64,000 nt of DNA, taken from positions 1 through 64,000 of the forward strand of contig NZ_FWYB01000009.1 of assembly GCF_900176505.1 (NCBI RefSeq). The letters run 5' to 3'. Under the pieces are notes generated by a model, which was not told where the DNA came from, made no database searches, and saw only the letters and a list, made by a program, of their open reading frames with translations. Made by a program: the position numbers and the translations under genes. This DNA comes from Pedobacter nyackensis. Its GTDB lineage: Bacteria; Bacteroidota; Bacteroidia; Sphingobacteriales; Sphingobacteriaceae. Shown piece by piece: positions 8,593 to 17,341 of this stretch (its first letter is position 1; each line of letters opens with the position of its first letter).

Positions 8593-9792
8593 ATGAAAAG
8601 ACTATTAATCGGACTCAGCTGCTTTGCAGCACTGTCTGTATCAGCTCAAAACCGAGAAATTGCTTTTAAGGAAGCCGATTGGAAAACTCAGCTCGCAACT
8701 GCAAAAAAAGAAAATAAACTCATCTTCTTTGATGCTTATACCTCCTGGTGTGGTCCATGCAAAATGATGGCAAAAGATGTTTTTACCAGAGACAGTGTTG
8801 CAGACTTGTTTAACAGTACTTTTCATAATGTGAAATATGATATGGAAAAAGGTGAGGGACCTGGCCTGAAAGATAAATACAATATAACGGGATACCCTAC
8901 CTACCTGTTTATTGACGGTAATGGAGAAGTAGTCCATAAAATTGTTGGCAGTATGTCGGCTCCCGAATTTATAAACGAAGCCAGCAAAGCACTAACACCC
9001 GAAAACACTGCTTATGGACTTGCCAAAAAGTTTAACGGCGGCGATCATTCAGATGCAACTACCCTCGCTTATCTTGATGCGCTTGAAAAAGCCTATGAAA
9101 ATGATAAAATGGGCAAAGTAGCCAAAGTGTATTTCGACAAACTACCTAAAGAAAGTTTGACAGATGAAAACAATTGGAAACTTGCGGTAAAGTATTTAAA
9201 TAATCCTTCGTCGGAAGCGTTTGCCTATCTTTTTGCAAACCGGGCAGAACTTGAAAAAAAATATGGCGTAAATGACGTTAACATGTATTTGCAAAGTACA
9301 ATGTATATGGCTGTCTATTCAGTTAAGAGAGCTTATGAAACGAAAGGCGATATAGCCAATGCGAAAGAAATTGCTGCAGCGATCAGAAAGATACAGCCGA
9401 AGTCAACACCAGACGGCAAATATATGTTTGCGCAATTAGACCTTGTTGAGTTTGCAGCAGTAAATGCATGGGATAAATTTATTGGAAAAATAGATGCAAT
9501 TTCGAACGACAAGGACTTTCCTCGTAAAGCAGATTTCATTGTAGGCGCAGCTAACGATCTGGTAACGGCAGCACCGAAAAAAAATATTCCAGCAGCTAAA
9601 AAATGGGCTGATCAATTGGAAATGAGTAAACCTGAACTTTTTACCAGCATCCAGGTGGCAGACCTTAAAAAAAGAATACTAAATAAACAGGGAAAAGTTG
9701 CAGAGGCTAAAGCAATGGCGGCTAAAGCTGATAAACTAAGAAAAGAAGCTCAGGAAAAAGGACAGATGACGCCTCCAATAATGAATGACTAA
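8593..9792 (+). CDS. Secreted thioredoxin-fold protein with long helical C-terminus
   Basis: This 399-residue protein has a Sec signal peptide (about residues 1-18, ending SVSA) and a thioredoxin-like domain at about 24-135 with active site WCGPC (Cys53, Cys56) and the cis-Pro segment ITGYPTYLF. The remaining 260 residues are helical and resemble the C-terminal extension of thioredoxin-family proteins found next to SusCD genes. It probably exchanges disulfides in the periplasm. The TlpA gene lies directly downstream. A fragment matching its last 21 codons occurs at 14628-14693, showing it once had a nearby duplicate. Confidence 0.85.
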   Translation: MKRLLIGLSCFAALSVSAQNREIAFKEADWKTQLATAKKENKLIFFDAYTSWCGPCKMMAKDVFTRDSVADLFNSTFHNVKYDMEKGEGPGLKDKYNITGYPTYLFIDGNGEVVHKIVGSMSAPEFINEASKALTPENTAYGLAKKFNGGDHSDATTLAYLDALEKAYENDKMGKVAKVYFDKLPKESLTDENNWKLAVKYLNNPSSEAFAYLFANRAELEKKYGVNDVNMYLQSTMYMAVYSVKRAYETKGDIANAKEIAAAIRKIQPKSTPDGKYMFAQLDLVEFAAVNAWDKFIGKIDAISNDKDFPRKADFIVGAANDLVTAAPKKNIPAAKKWADQLEMSKPELFTSIQVADLKKRILNKQGKVAEAKAMAAKADKLRKEAQEKGQMTPPIMND

Positions 9793-9823
9793 AAAACAAC
9801 TTAAAAATAAAATACAAAACACC

Positions 9824-10987
9824 ATGATAAAAAAAGGTTTAACACTGGCAATTGCCGCGTTGTTAATGATAAGTAGCAGCTTTGCCCAAAAAAAAGCAAA
9901 AACCGTAACATTTACCGGAACAGTTAAGTTTCGCGATCCTACAAACAAATATCCTATTTACCTTGGTCAATATGTAGGCGAAGGTTTTTCACGAACTTTT
10001 AAAGCATTGGACAGTACTAAATTAGATGCAAACAACAAATTTTCATTTAAGGTGCCTGCCGACAAGCCTGACTTTTACGACGTACAGGTTTTATATTCTG
10101 ACTACTTAACTTTCTGGGCGGATAAAGATAATATCCATGTGAATCTACGGGGTATTGATACGGCCAAAATGCCAGTTAAGAACCCTCCGTATATTTACAT
10201 GGAAAATACTACAGCTAATAACGATCTGATTAATGATGTAAACCTGGCTAGGTACCTAAATTATCAAAGTTCGATTGCTGTTGGACAAGAGCAGTATCAA
10301 GCCAGCCTTGCGAAAGAACCAAAATGGATTAAGTATATGGAAAATGGTTTCGATCAGGTGGATTCTGATATGGAGTATAGAGTTAAATATCTGATTCATA
10401 AATATAAAGATCAGCCGGCGGTTTTGTATGCGCTGGATTTCCTGAATCCTGAAAAACACCAACAATATATACTGTCTACCTTAGACTATATCACGAAAAA
10501 ACACCCTAACCTGACACAGGCAAAAAAAAGGAAACAAGGAATTCTGGCAGAATTAGCACAGGCAGCGAAAATTGCCAACGGTCAAAAAGCGCCAGACTTT
10601 GCTTATCCAGATGTAACTGGTAAAAAATGGGGCCCTAAGGACTTTAAAGGTAAATACCTGATTATTGATTTCTGGGCATCGTGGTGTGGCCCTTGTCGTC
10701 AGGAAATCCCTCATCTAAAAGAGGTGTACAAAAAATATAAAGATAAGGGCCTGGAAATTTTAGCGGTTTCCGTGGATGCTAAAGAGGCTGACTGGAAAAA
10801 TGCAATGGCCGAAGAAAAAATGATCTGGCCACAAATCAATGCCAAAGAGTCTAAACCGGTAATGGCATCTTATTTATTCAACGGCATACCTTATCTGGTT
10901 GTGGTTGACAAAGAAGGAAACATCATTGAGAAGAACCTGCGTGGGGAAAGCCTTGATGCAAAATTGAAGGAAATATTCGGTATGTAA
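9824..10987 (+). CDS. TlpA-family thiol-disulfide oxidoreductase, copy 1
   Basis: This 387-residue secreted protein has a signal peptide (MIKKGLTLAIAALLMISSSFA), an N-terminal DUF4369-like beta region (to about residue 110), a helical middle, and a C-terminal TlpA/AhpC-TSA domain from about 255. The active site is WCGPC (Cys288, Cys291) in the context LIIDFWASWCGPCRQEIPHL. An upstream in-frame ATG at 9785 overlaps the previous gene, but the signal peptide begins at 9824, so that start is preferred. It is paralogous over its full length to the gene at 14716. It probably reduces disulfides in the periplasm in support of the neighbouring uptake system. Confidence 0.9.
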   Translation: MIKKGLTLAIAALLMISSSFAQKKAKTVTFTGTVKFRDPTNKYPIYLGQYVGEGFSRTFKALDSTKLDANNKFSFKVPADKPDFYDVQVLYSDYLTFWADKDNIHVNLRGIDTAKMPVKNPPYIYMENTTANNDLINDVNLARYLNYQSSIAVGQEQYQASLAKEPKWIKYMENGFDQVDSDMEYRVKYLIHKYKDQPAVLYALDFLNPEKHQQYILSTLDYITKKHPNLTQAKKRKQGILAELAQAAKIANGQKAPDFAYPDVTGKKWGPKDFKGKYLIIDFWASWCGPCRQEIPHLKEVYKKYKDKGLEILAVSVDAKEADWKNAMAEEKMIWPQINAKESKPVMASYLFNGIPYLVVVDKEGNIIEKNLRGESLDAKLKEIFGM

Positions 10988-10996
10988 AAAGAAATC

Positions 10997-11019
10997 CAGG
11001 GGTTGATGGGCAACCCCTG
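10997..11019 (+). terminator. Hairpin after tlpA copy 1
   Basis: A perfect 9-bp stem (CAGGGGTTG paired with CAACCCCTG) closes a five-base loop ATGGG about 9 bp after the stop codon. Only a weak T-rich tail (CTTATTA) follows. It is probably a partial terminator or an mRNA-stabilising 3' end. Confidence 0.55.
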
Positions 11020-11048
11020 CTTATTAATCAACTAAAAACTAAATTAAA

Positions 11049-11597
11049 ATGAAAAAAATATATAGTGCATTGTTTGTCTTAGGATTTATTTTACTGGCAG
11101 GTTTGAAACCTGCCAGTGCACAAGAAATGGGAGGAGCACAAGCAGCTCGTTGGGATGTAACGAAACTTGCAACAGTAAATGCCGATCAGGCTACGGTGTG
11201 GGAGTTGATTTCTAACCTGAAAAATATTCAGCTATACGCAAAGGGATTTATTAAATCCGTAGAAATAAAGGGGAGTACAGTACCATTTGATCGGATAATC
11301 ACTTTTGAAGATGGTACTACGAGAACGGAGCAAATAGATCAGGTGATGCGTGAATACAAATTCCTATCGTATCAAATTAAAGCGGAATCTTTACCTAAAG
11401 GGTTAAAGGATGTATCTATTGGATTGTTTACTAAGTCAAAAGGCGATTCGACGGAAGTAAGCTGGCAGGCCTTGATTGAAGGATCCAACGAAGCAAAAAA
11501 AGCATTTAAAGAGCAACTTTCCGTAGAGTTTGAAAAATACGCATCAGGATTGACGGACTTGATTAAGAATTCTACTCCTGCAGCAAAAATGAATTAG
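11049..11597 (+). CDS. Secreted SRPBCC (START/polyketide-cyclase-like) protein
   Basis: This 182-residue protein has a signal peptide ending near residue 24 (LKPASA). The following about 150 residues match the SRPBCC layout: an N-terminal strand with VNADQATVWELISNLKNIQLYA, central beta strands, and a long C-terminal helix (KAFKEQLSVEFEKYASGLTDLIK). The family binds hydrophobic ligands in a deep cavity. A periplasmic member inside a SusCD operon is somewhat unusual, and the ligand is unknown. Adjacent genes on the same strand encode TlpA and an M16 protease. Confidence 0.75.
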   Translation: MKKIYSALFVLGFILLAGLKPASAQEMGGAQAARWDVTKLATVNADQATVWELISNLKNIQLYAKGFIKSVEIKGSTVPFDRIITFEDGTTRTEQIDQVMREYKFLSYQIKAESLPKGLKDVSIGLFTKSKGDSTEVSWQALIEGSNEAKKAFKEQLSVEFEKYASGLTDLIKNSTPAAKMN

Positions 11598-11634
11598 AGA
11601 CGATTTAAATTTTCAATTCTTAAAACAAATATAA

Positions 11635-14583
11635 ATGACGTTAATTAAACGCCTGGGACCGCTTGTGCTTTTTTTAAGCATATCGAGCCATATACAAAGT
11701 ACGTTTGCCCAAGGTAAATATGAATGGAAACAAGTATCGGCAGGTGGGTATAACTACAAATACGTAACTAATGATCCTATGCAAACCCGTTTTTATAAGC
11801 TTAAAAATGGGTTGACCGTGATGCTCAGTCCTAATAAGAAGGAACCACGCATTGCTGTAAAAATCGCCGTAAGGGCAGGAAGTAATACCGATCCGAAAGA
11901 TCATACCGGTTTGGCGCATTATCTTGAACATTTATTGTTTAAGGGGACCGATAAGTTTGGTTCTTTGGATTGGAACAAGGAGAAGCCTTTGCTAGATAAG
12001 ATTGAAGGTCTGTACGAACAGTATAATGCAACTAAAGATGAGGATAAACGCAAGGAGATTTATAAAGAAATAGACAATGTATCTGGTGAAGCTTCGAAGT
12101 ATGCTATTGCTAATGAGTATGATAAGCTAATGACTTCAATAGGTGCACAAGGGACTAATGCGCATACCTGGGTGGAAGAAACGGTATACGAAGAAGACAT
12201 TCCTTCAAATTCTATTGATAAATTTCTTAAGATTCAGGCAGAACGTTTTCGTAACCCCATTTTTAGAATTTTTCATACAGAATTAGAAGCCGTTTACGAA
12301 GAAAAGAACCGTAGCCTGGATAACGATGGTAACAAGATGAACGAGGCGATGCATTATTATCTTTTTCCAACACATAACTATGGTCAACAGACCACTCTTG
12401 GAACTATCGATCATTTAAAAAATCCTTCACTAAAAGCAATTCGGGAATACTACAACCAGTATTATGTGCCTAATAATATGTCTATCATCATGTCGGGCGA
12501 TTTTAACCCCGATGAACTGGTAAAAAAGATCGATGCGCAGTTTGCTTACATGCAGCCAAAGCCAGTTGCAGAATACAAACCAGCTGCCGAGCAGCCCATT
12601 ACTGAAGCAATAGTAAAGGATATTTATGGTCCGAGCGCTGAAAATATGCGCATTTGTTTTAGAACCCCTGCAGAAGGGACGCGTGATGCTTTAATGCTTC
12701 AGTTGATATCCAGTATTTTATCCAATGGTACAGCCGGGGTGTTTGATTTGAACCTTAATAAGCAACAAAAACTTCAGAGCGCGGGTGCGGGTATGCAGCA
12801 ATATAAGGATTACGGTATATTTATTTTATTTGGCACACCTAAGGAGGGACAAAGTTTAGAAGAAGTAAAAAAAATATTGATCAGCCAGCTTGATGTTTTA
12901 AAGAAAGGGGATTTTGACGAGGCGCTGATCAAAGCGATTGTTGCCAATGCTAAATTGTCGGAAATACAAAACCTGGAGCAGAATGGTGCACGCGCCAACG
13001 CATTGATGAGTGCATTTATTAGTAATAAAGGTGAAGGATGGAAACAGAACGTTTCCTCCTTGGATGAACAAGCCAAAATCACCAAACAAGAAATTGTGAA
13101 TTACGCTAATAAATTCTTCGGCGAAGGTTATGTGGTGTTATATAAACGCAAGGGAGAAGATAAGAATATTCTTAAGGTAGAAAAGCCTGCTATTACACCG
13201 GTAGAAACAAACGCAGGGAAACAATCGGATTTTGTGCGTATGATCAACAACATGCCGGAAAGTCCTATAAAACCGCAGTGGTTGGATTTCAAGAAAGACA
13301 TTCAAAAAGGAAAAGTTGGTAATGCTGATCTGTTCTATGCACAAAATAAAGAAAATGAATCGTTTCGTCTGTTTTATAGCTTTGATATGGGCAGTTGGAA
13401 TAGTAAATCGTTGCCTTTATCTGCCGCCTATTTGTCTTTTTTAGGAACTGACAAATATACTGCCGAAGCAATCAGCAAAGAGTTTTACAACATTGCCTGT
13501 AGTTTCAGCATGAATACCAGTAACGAACAAACAACGATTAGTATCAGTGGATTACACGAAAATTTTGAGAAAGCAGTAGCCCTGTTTGAGCATATTATTG
13601 CCAATTGCAAAGCAGATGAGGACGCCTTAATTTCCTTGAAGGGCCGAGTGATGAATGATCGTGCAAATAATAAATTGAGTAAAGAAATGATCATGTACGG
13701 GCTAACCAGTTATGCTACATACGGCGCTAAAAATCCATTTAATTATACTTTAAGTAATGAGGAAGTAAGCAAGCTAAAGGCAGAAGATTTGGTTGGTGTT
13801 TTGCACAATTTGATGAATTACAAGCATTACTTAATCTATTTTGGCCCTAAATCTAAAACAGAGATTACCGCTTCACTCCTTGAGCTCCATAAAATGCCGG
13901 CTGAGTTTAGAACTTATGATGCGGGGTTGAAGTTTGAGCGTATGAAACAAATGGAAAATAAGGTCTTGTTTGCCGATTATGATATGGTACAGTCTGAAAT
14001 TAAATGGGAAAGGAATGCATCCAAATATGATCCGGCGATTGAACCAACGGTTGATTTATTTAATGGGTATTTTGGAGGAGGTATGGGCTCTGTTGTGTTT
14101 CAAACGATACGAGAGTCAAAAGCCCTGGCTTATTCTACTTTTGCAGCTATGGCAACACCAAATAAAAAGGAAGATCCTTTCTCTATCACTGCATATGTAG
14201 GATGTCAGTCTGATAAAATGAACGAAGCCGTTAGTAGCATGAATGAGTTGTTGAATGTTCTGCCTTTATCGGAAAAGGCATTTGACGCAGCTAAAAAGAG
14301 TCTCTTGCAAGATATCGAGACGCAGCGCATCACTCAGGATGGACCAATAGGAGTTTACCTGGCTGCCCAAAAGAAAGGCTTGAATTATGATATTCGTAAG
14401 TATAAGTACGAGACCTTACAAAAGCTCACTTTTGATAATCTCAGAAAACTTCATCAGCAAGAACTTGCTAACAAGCCTTATGCTTACTGTGTGGTGGCTT
14501 CTGATAAGCGCGTTAAAGTCGAAGATCTGAATAAGATTGGAAAAGTAAATAAGTTAAGTTTGGAAGATATTTTTGGTTACTAA
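11635..14583 (+). CDS. M16 family zinc metalloprotease (pitrilysin-like), secreted
   Basis: This 982-residue protein has a signal peptide (to about residue 26, STFAQ) and two M16 halves. The inverted zinc motif HYLEH (His95, Glu98, His99) lies in HTGLAHYLEHLLFKGT, and the distal Glu ligand lies in LEAVYEEKNRSLDN. Its size matches full-length two-domain pitrilysins, in which the C-terminal half is inactive but closes the chamber. The second half contains the usual GGGMGSVVFQTIRESKALAY. It should degrade peptides in the periplasm or at the outer membrane. Its place behind SusCD suggests that the system may handle peptides or a peptide-bearing ligand. Confidence 0.92.
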   Translation: MTLIKRLGPLVLFLSISSHIQSTFAQGKYEWKQVSAGGYNYKYVTNDPMQTRFYKLKNGLTVMLSPNKKEPRIAVKIAVRAGSNTDPKDHTGLAHYLEHLLFKGTDKFGSLDWNKEKPLLDKIEGLYEQYNATKDEDKRKEIYKEIDNVSGEASKYAIANEYDKLMTSIGAQGTNAHTWVEETVYEEDIPSNSIDKFLKIQAERFRNPIFRIFHTELEAVYEEKNRSLDNDGNKMNEAMHYYLFPTHNYGQQTTLGTIDHLKNPSLKAIREYYNQYYVPNNMSIIMSGDFNPDELVKKIDAQFAYMQPKPVAEYKPAAEQPITEAIVKDIYGPSAENMRICFRTPAEGTRDALMLQLISSILSNGTAGVFDLNLNKQQKLQSAGAGMQQYKDYGIFILFGTPKEGQSLEEVKKILISQLDVLKKGDFDEALIKAIVANAKLSEIQNLEQNGARANALMSAFISNKGEGWKQNVSSLDEQAKITKQEIVNYANKFFGEGYVVLYKRKGEDKNILKVEKPAITPVETNAGKQSDFVRMINNMPESPIKPQWLDFKKDIQKGKVGNADLFYAQNKENESFRLFYSFDMGSWNSKSLPLSAAYLSFLGTDKYTAEAISKEFYNIACSFSMNTSNEQTTISISGLHENFEKAVALFEHIIANCKADEDALISLKGRVMNDRANNKLSKEMIMYGLTSYATYGAKNPFNYTLSNEEVSKLKAEDLVGVLHNLMNYKHYLIYFGPKSKTEITASLLELHKMPAEFRTYDAGLKFERMKQMENKVLFADYDMVQSEIKWERNASKYDPAIEPTVDLFNGYFGGGMGSVVFQTIRESKALAYSTFAAMATPNKKEDPFSITAYVGCQSDKMNEAVSSMNELLNVLPLSEKAFDAAKKSLLQDIETQRITQDGPIGVYLAAQKKGLNYDIRKYKYETLQKLTFDNLRKLHQQELANKPYAYCVVASDKRVKVEDLNKIGKVNKLSLEDIFGY

Positions 14584-14627
14584 GCGTATACTGGCATCAA
14601 GTTCTAGTCTTTAGGAATATTTTTTTG

Positions 14628-14693
14628 GAAAGAAAACTAAAAAAAGATGCAGTAAACGAAGGACAAATAAGGCCACCAATGATGAGAGATTAA
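14628..14693 (+). pseudogene. 3' remnant of a duplicated thioredoxin-like gene
   Basis: The open frame ending in TAA at 14691-14693 reads ERKLKKDAVNEGQIRPPM followed by MRD. It aligns with the last 21 residues of the intact thioredoxin-like protein at 8593-9792 (10 identities, both ending at a stop; shared GQ, PP and final Asp). No start or domain precedes it, because the M16 gene ends at 14583. The remnant sits 22 bp before the second tlpA, just as the intact gene sits before the first tlpA. The rest of the duplicate has evidently been deleted. Confidence 0.75.
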
Positions 14694-14715
14694 TTAACAA
14701 AAAAACATAAAAAAA

Positions 14716-15876
14716 ATGTATAAAAAAGTAGCAGGATTAGTTTTAGCCGTAATACTTACAATGAGTTCATTGTATGCACAATCAGGGAAAAGTATTACGG
14801 TAAAAGGGAAAGTTAAATTCCCCGATCCAACAGGGAAATATAAAATCTATTTAGGTCAGTATAAAGGGGACGGTTTTAATAGTGCATTTAAGGCAATGGA
14901 TAGTGTGGCTTTAAAGCCCGATAATACTTTTTCATTTACCATTAAAACCGATAAGCCTGATTTTTATATAGTTAGGGTTTACTACATGGATCAAATTGAA
15001 TTTTGGGCAGATAAGGAGAATGTGAGTATGTCGTTCCGGGGGATTGATACCGCAAAAATGATCGTTAAGAATCCTCCGTATATCTTCATTGAAGGTTCTC
15101 CGGAAAATGATGTGGTTAACCATGTGAATTTTGCTTTTCACAGGAACTATCAGAATATGATATTGCTTTACAATCAGCTTTATAAAGCTGAACAAGTGGC
15201 AAAGGATTCAATATGGACTGTTCATGCGAAAATCCTTACCGACAGTTTGTCTACAGATTTTTCTTCCAGAATTAAATTACTTGCCAAAATGTATCAGAAC
15301 AGTCCCGCAGTGCTGTATGCTTTGAGATATTTACGATGGGAGAGGGATGGCGATCTGATGATGAATGCGCTGGATAACCTGGCGAAAAAATATCCTAAAC
15401 TGCCACAGATTAAAAAGCAAAAGGCTGATCTTTTAGCAGATATTGCACAAACTAAGAAAATTGCGAATGGCATGCCTGCCCCAGAATTTGCTTATTCCGA
15501 TTTAAATGGAAAAAAATGGGGACCTAAGGATTTTAAGGGAAAATACCTGATTATTGATTTTTGGGCATCATGGTGTGGGCCTTGTCGCCAGGAAATACCT
15601 CATTTGAAAGAAGTTTATAAAAAATACAAAGACAAAGGTCTGGATATTTTAGCTGTATCGATTGATGCCAAGGTTAATGATTGGAAAAAGGCTTTAAATG
15701 AAGAGAAAATGCCATGGACGCAGGCTCATGCTCCTGAATCAAAACCGGTAATGAGTTCATATTTGTTTAGCGGTATTCCATACCTGGTATTAGTAGATAA
15801 GGAAGGACGAATTATTGAAAAGAACTTGCGTGGAGAAAGCCTTGATGAGAAATTGAAGGAAATATTCGGCATCTAA
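14716..15876 (+). CDS. TlpA-family thiol-disulfide oxidoreductase, copy 2
   Basis: This 386-residue protein is collinear with the product of 9824-10987. It has a signal peptide (to about residue 22, SSLYAQ), a DUF4369-like N-terminus with shared segments such as YLGQYKGDGFNSAFKAMDS, a helical middle, and a C-terminal TlpA domain with WCGPC. The last 130 residues are almost the same in both copies and the DNA is also very similar there, while the middle has diverged. It is the surviving half of a duplicated thioredoxin-tlpA pair. The role is presumably periplasmic disulfide reduction. Confidence 0.9.
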   Translation: MYKKVAGLVLAVILTMSSLYAQSGKSITVKGKVKFPDPTGKYKIYLGQYKGDGFNSAFKAMDSVALKPDNTFSFTIKTDKPDFYIVRVYYMDQIEFWADKENVSMSFRGIDTAKMIVKNPPYIFIEGSPENDVVNHVNFAFHRNYQNMILLYNQLYKAEQVAKDSIWTVHAKILTDSLSTDFSSRIKLLAKMYQNSPAVLYALRYLRWERDGDLMMNALDNLAKKYPKLPQIKKQKADLLADIAQTKKIANGMPAPEFAYSDLNGKKWGPKDFKGKYLIIDFWASWCGPCRQEIPHLKEVYKKYKDKGLDILAVSIDAKVNDWKKALNEEKMPWTQAHAPESKPVMSSYLFSGIPYLVLVDKEGRIIEKNLRGESLDEKLKEIFGI

Positions 15877-16082
15877 AAGGAAGTTCAGGGGGGATAACAT
15901 TTTATACAGCAAATAAATAATAATTCTATAGCCTGTCGCAAATTGACTGTAAATTGTCGTATTATCCCCCTTTCCATATCTGTTTTTACCAGCATCTTTG
16001 TTAGGAGATAGTGGAGCAGCTACCACAGACAAAACGGGCGAGCCGAAAAGCCAAACGAGTAGGAATACAAAAAAATGATTTT

Positions 16083-16535
16083 ATGTCAGACAACAAAGTT
16101 TCATTGCACAGAATGATTAAGAGCTCTCCTGAAAAGGTTTATCGGGCCTTCACCGATGCTACGGCGATTGCTTCATGGTTGCCGCCTTATGGCTTTCTTT
16201 GTACAGTACACGATATGAACGTTCAGATAGGTGGTACATTTAAAATGTCGTTTCACAATTTTACAACTGGTAATGGCCATTCATTTGGCGGAGAATATCT
16301 GGAGATCAAACCCAATGAGTTTCTGAAGTACACCGACAAATTTGATGACCCCAATATGCCTGGTATAATGACTACCTCTATTTGGCTTAAAAAAACATTA
16401 GTAGGTACAGAATTAAAAGTACTGCAGGAAGGAATACCTGCTGTGATACCAGTCGAAATGTGTTATCTGGGCTGGCAGGAATCACTGGAAAAGCTCATTA
16501 AACTAGTTGAACCTGAAATATCAGATGCTGGATAG
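16083..16535 (+). CDS. SRPBCC/AHSA1-family protein
   Basis: This 150-residue cytoplasmic protein has no signal peptide. The START-like AHSA1 fold is recognised from LHRMIKSSPEKVYRAFTDATAIASWLPP at the N-terminus, GGTFKMSFHNF and GGEYLEIKPNEFLKYTDKFDD in the sheet, and a C-terminal helix with GWQESLEKLIKLVEP. Family members include Aha1-type domains and many stand-alone ligand-binding or stress proteins; the ligand is unknown. ATG 16083 was chosen over an upstream GTG at 16011, which would add 24 atypical residues. Confidence 0.85.
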   Translation: MSDNKVSLHRMIKSSPEKVYRAFTDATAIASWLPPYGFLCTVHDMNVQIGGTFKMSFHNFTTGNGHSFGGEYLEIKPNEFLKYTDKFDDPNMPGIMTTSIWLKKTLVGTELKVLQEGIPAVIPVEMCYLGWQESLEKLIKLVEPEISDAG

Positions 16536-16550
16536 TTTTGTCCAGTTACT

Positions 16551-16670
16551 CTCCAGGAATGGTCTCAGTACGAAAGGACACTCAAAGGGAGATAATAGGA
16601 CCATAATAGGGTACTCAGAGGGTCGGAGCTCCTTTGAGTACCCTTTAAGTAACCTCTCTAGTACCTATAA
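16551..16670. repeat. Folded intergenic repeat-like element
   Basis: This stretch has related short blocks ACTCAAAGGG (16580-16589) and ACTCAGAGGG (16613-16622) and the reverse form CTCCTTTGAGT. GGGTACTCA at 16609-16617 pairs with 16635-16643, and pairing extends inward to about 13 bp with two wobble pairs. AATAGG recurs at 16594 and 16605. It codes for nothing recognisable and looks like a dispersed palindromic element. Confidence 0.5.
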
Positions 16671-16690
16671 GGAAAACCGTAATCTTAGAC

Positions 16691-16730
16691 ATAAAAGGCC
16701 TTTAAATCGTAAGATTTAAAGGCCTTTTAT
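16691..16730. terminator. Bidirectional intrinsic terminator
   Basis: A perfect 18-bp stem (16691-16708 paired with 16713-16730) carries a GTAA tetraloop. The stem has A-runs and T-runs at its ends, so it reads as a terminator on both strands. It lies between the convergent AHSA1 and HIT genes. Confidence 0.9.
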
Positions 16731-16748
16731 TTTATTGAAATATTTAAA

Positions 16749-17174
16749 CTACAGTTCAGCTTTAATCTTCTCTATAATTCCTGCGTATTCAACATCAGAA
16801 AGTGCAACTTTTTGTGGGTTCATTTCAAAAACACCACCAAATCCATATCCATCTTTATATTTAGGGACAATATGCATGTGCAAATGAGATAAGGTATCAG
16901 CATATGCGCCATAGTTGATTTTATCGGGATTAAATGCAGTAGCAATCGCCTTTGCTACTTTTGCAACATCTTTCATAAATGCATTACGTTGCTCGTCGCT
17001 CAATTCATGAAACTCAATTCCATGGTCTTTATAAACTACATTACAGCGACCTGGATGCGATTGTTCTTTAAATAAAAACAATTGGGATACTTCTAAATCT
17101 CCGGTTTTAATCATTAAACGATGTAAGGTTTCATTGTTTTGGCAATACAAACATTCTGAAATAGGTGTAGGCAT
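16749..17174 (-). CDS. HIT-family nucleotide hydrolase/transferase
   Basis: This 141-residue protein contains the histidine-triad signature HLHMHIVPK (His97, His99, His101), in which the middle His attacks the alpha-phosphate of nucleotide substrates. The N-terminal part has CLYCQNNETLHRL, with a Cys pair that may bind zinc, as in several HIT proteins. Substrates of HINT-type members include AMP-amine conjugates; the actual one is unknown. It is a stand-alone gene that converges on a strong terminator. Confidence 0.88.
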   Translation of the reverse strand: MPTPISECLYCQNNETLHRLMIKTGDLEVSQLFLFKEQSHPGRCNVVYKDHGIEFHELSDEQRNAFMKDVAKVAKAIATAFNPDKINYGAYADTLSHLHMHIVPKYKDGYGFGGVFEMNPQKVALSDVEYAGIIEKIKAEL

Positions 17175-17341
17175 AATATTGTTTTAGATAAATAATTGAT
17201 TTAATTTTTAGCGATTAGCAAATTAACAAATACTAGGGATAGTTGCCCTATGCGGGTATTCTTTTAGATTCAAGTCTTTTTGTTTAGATAAATATAAAAC
17301 CTGTATAAAAAATGTTACATTAGTTCTCAGGAGAGGTTTTC

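Noticed and set aside
15953..16078. Open frame without start between tlpA copy 2 and the AHSA1 gene, ending LGDSGAATTDKTGEPKSQTS plus a short tail
   Set aside because: It looks somewhat like a protein C-terminus, so a gene remnant is possible, but no related intact gene is in the window to confirm it.
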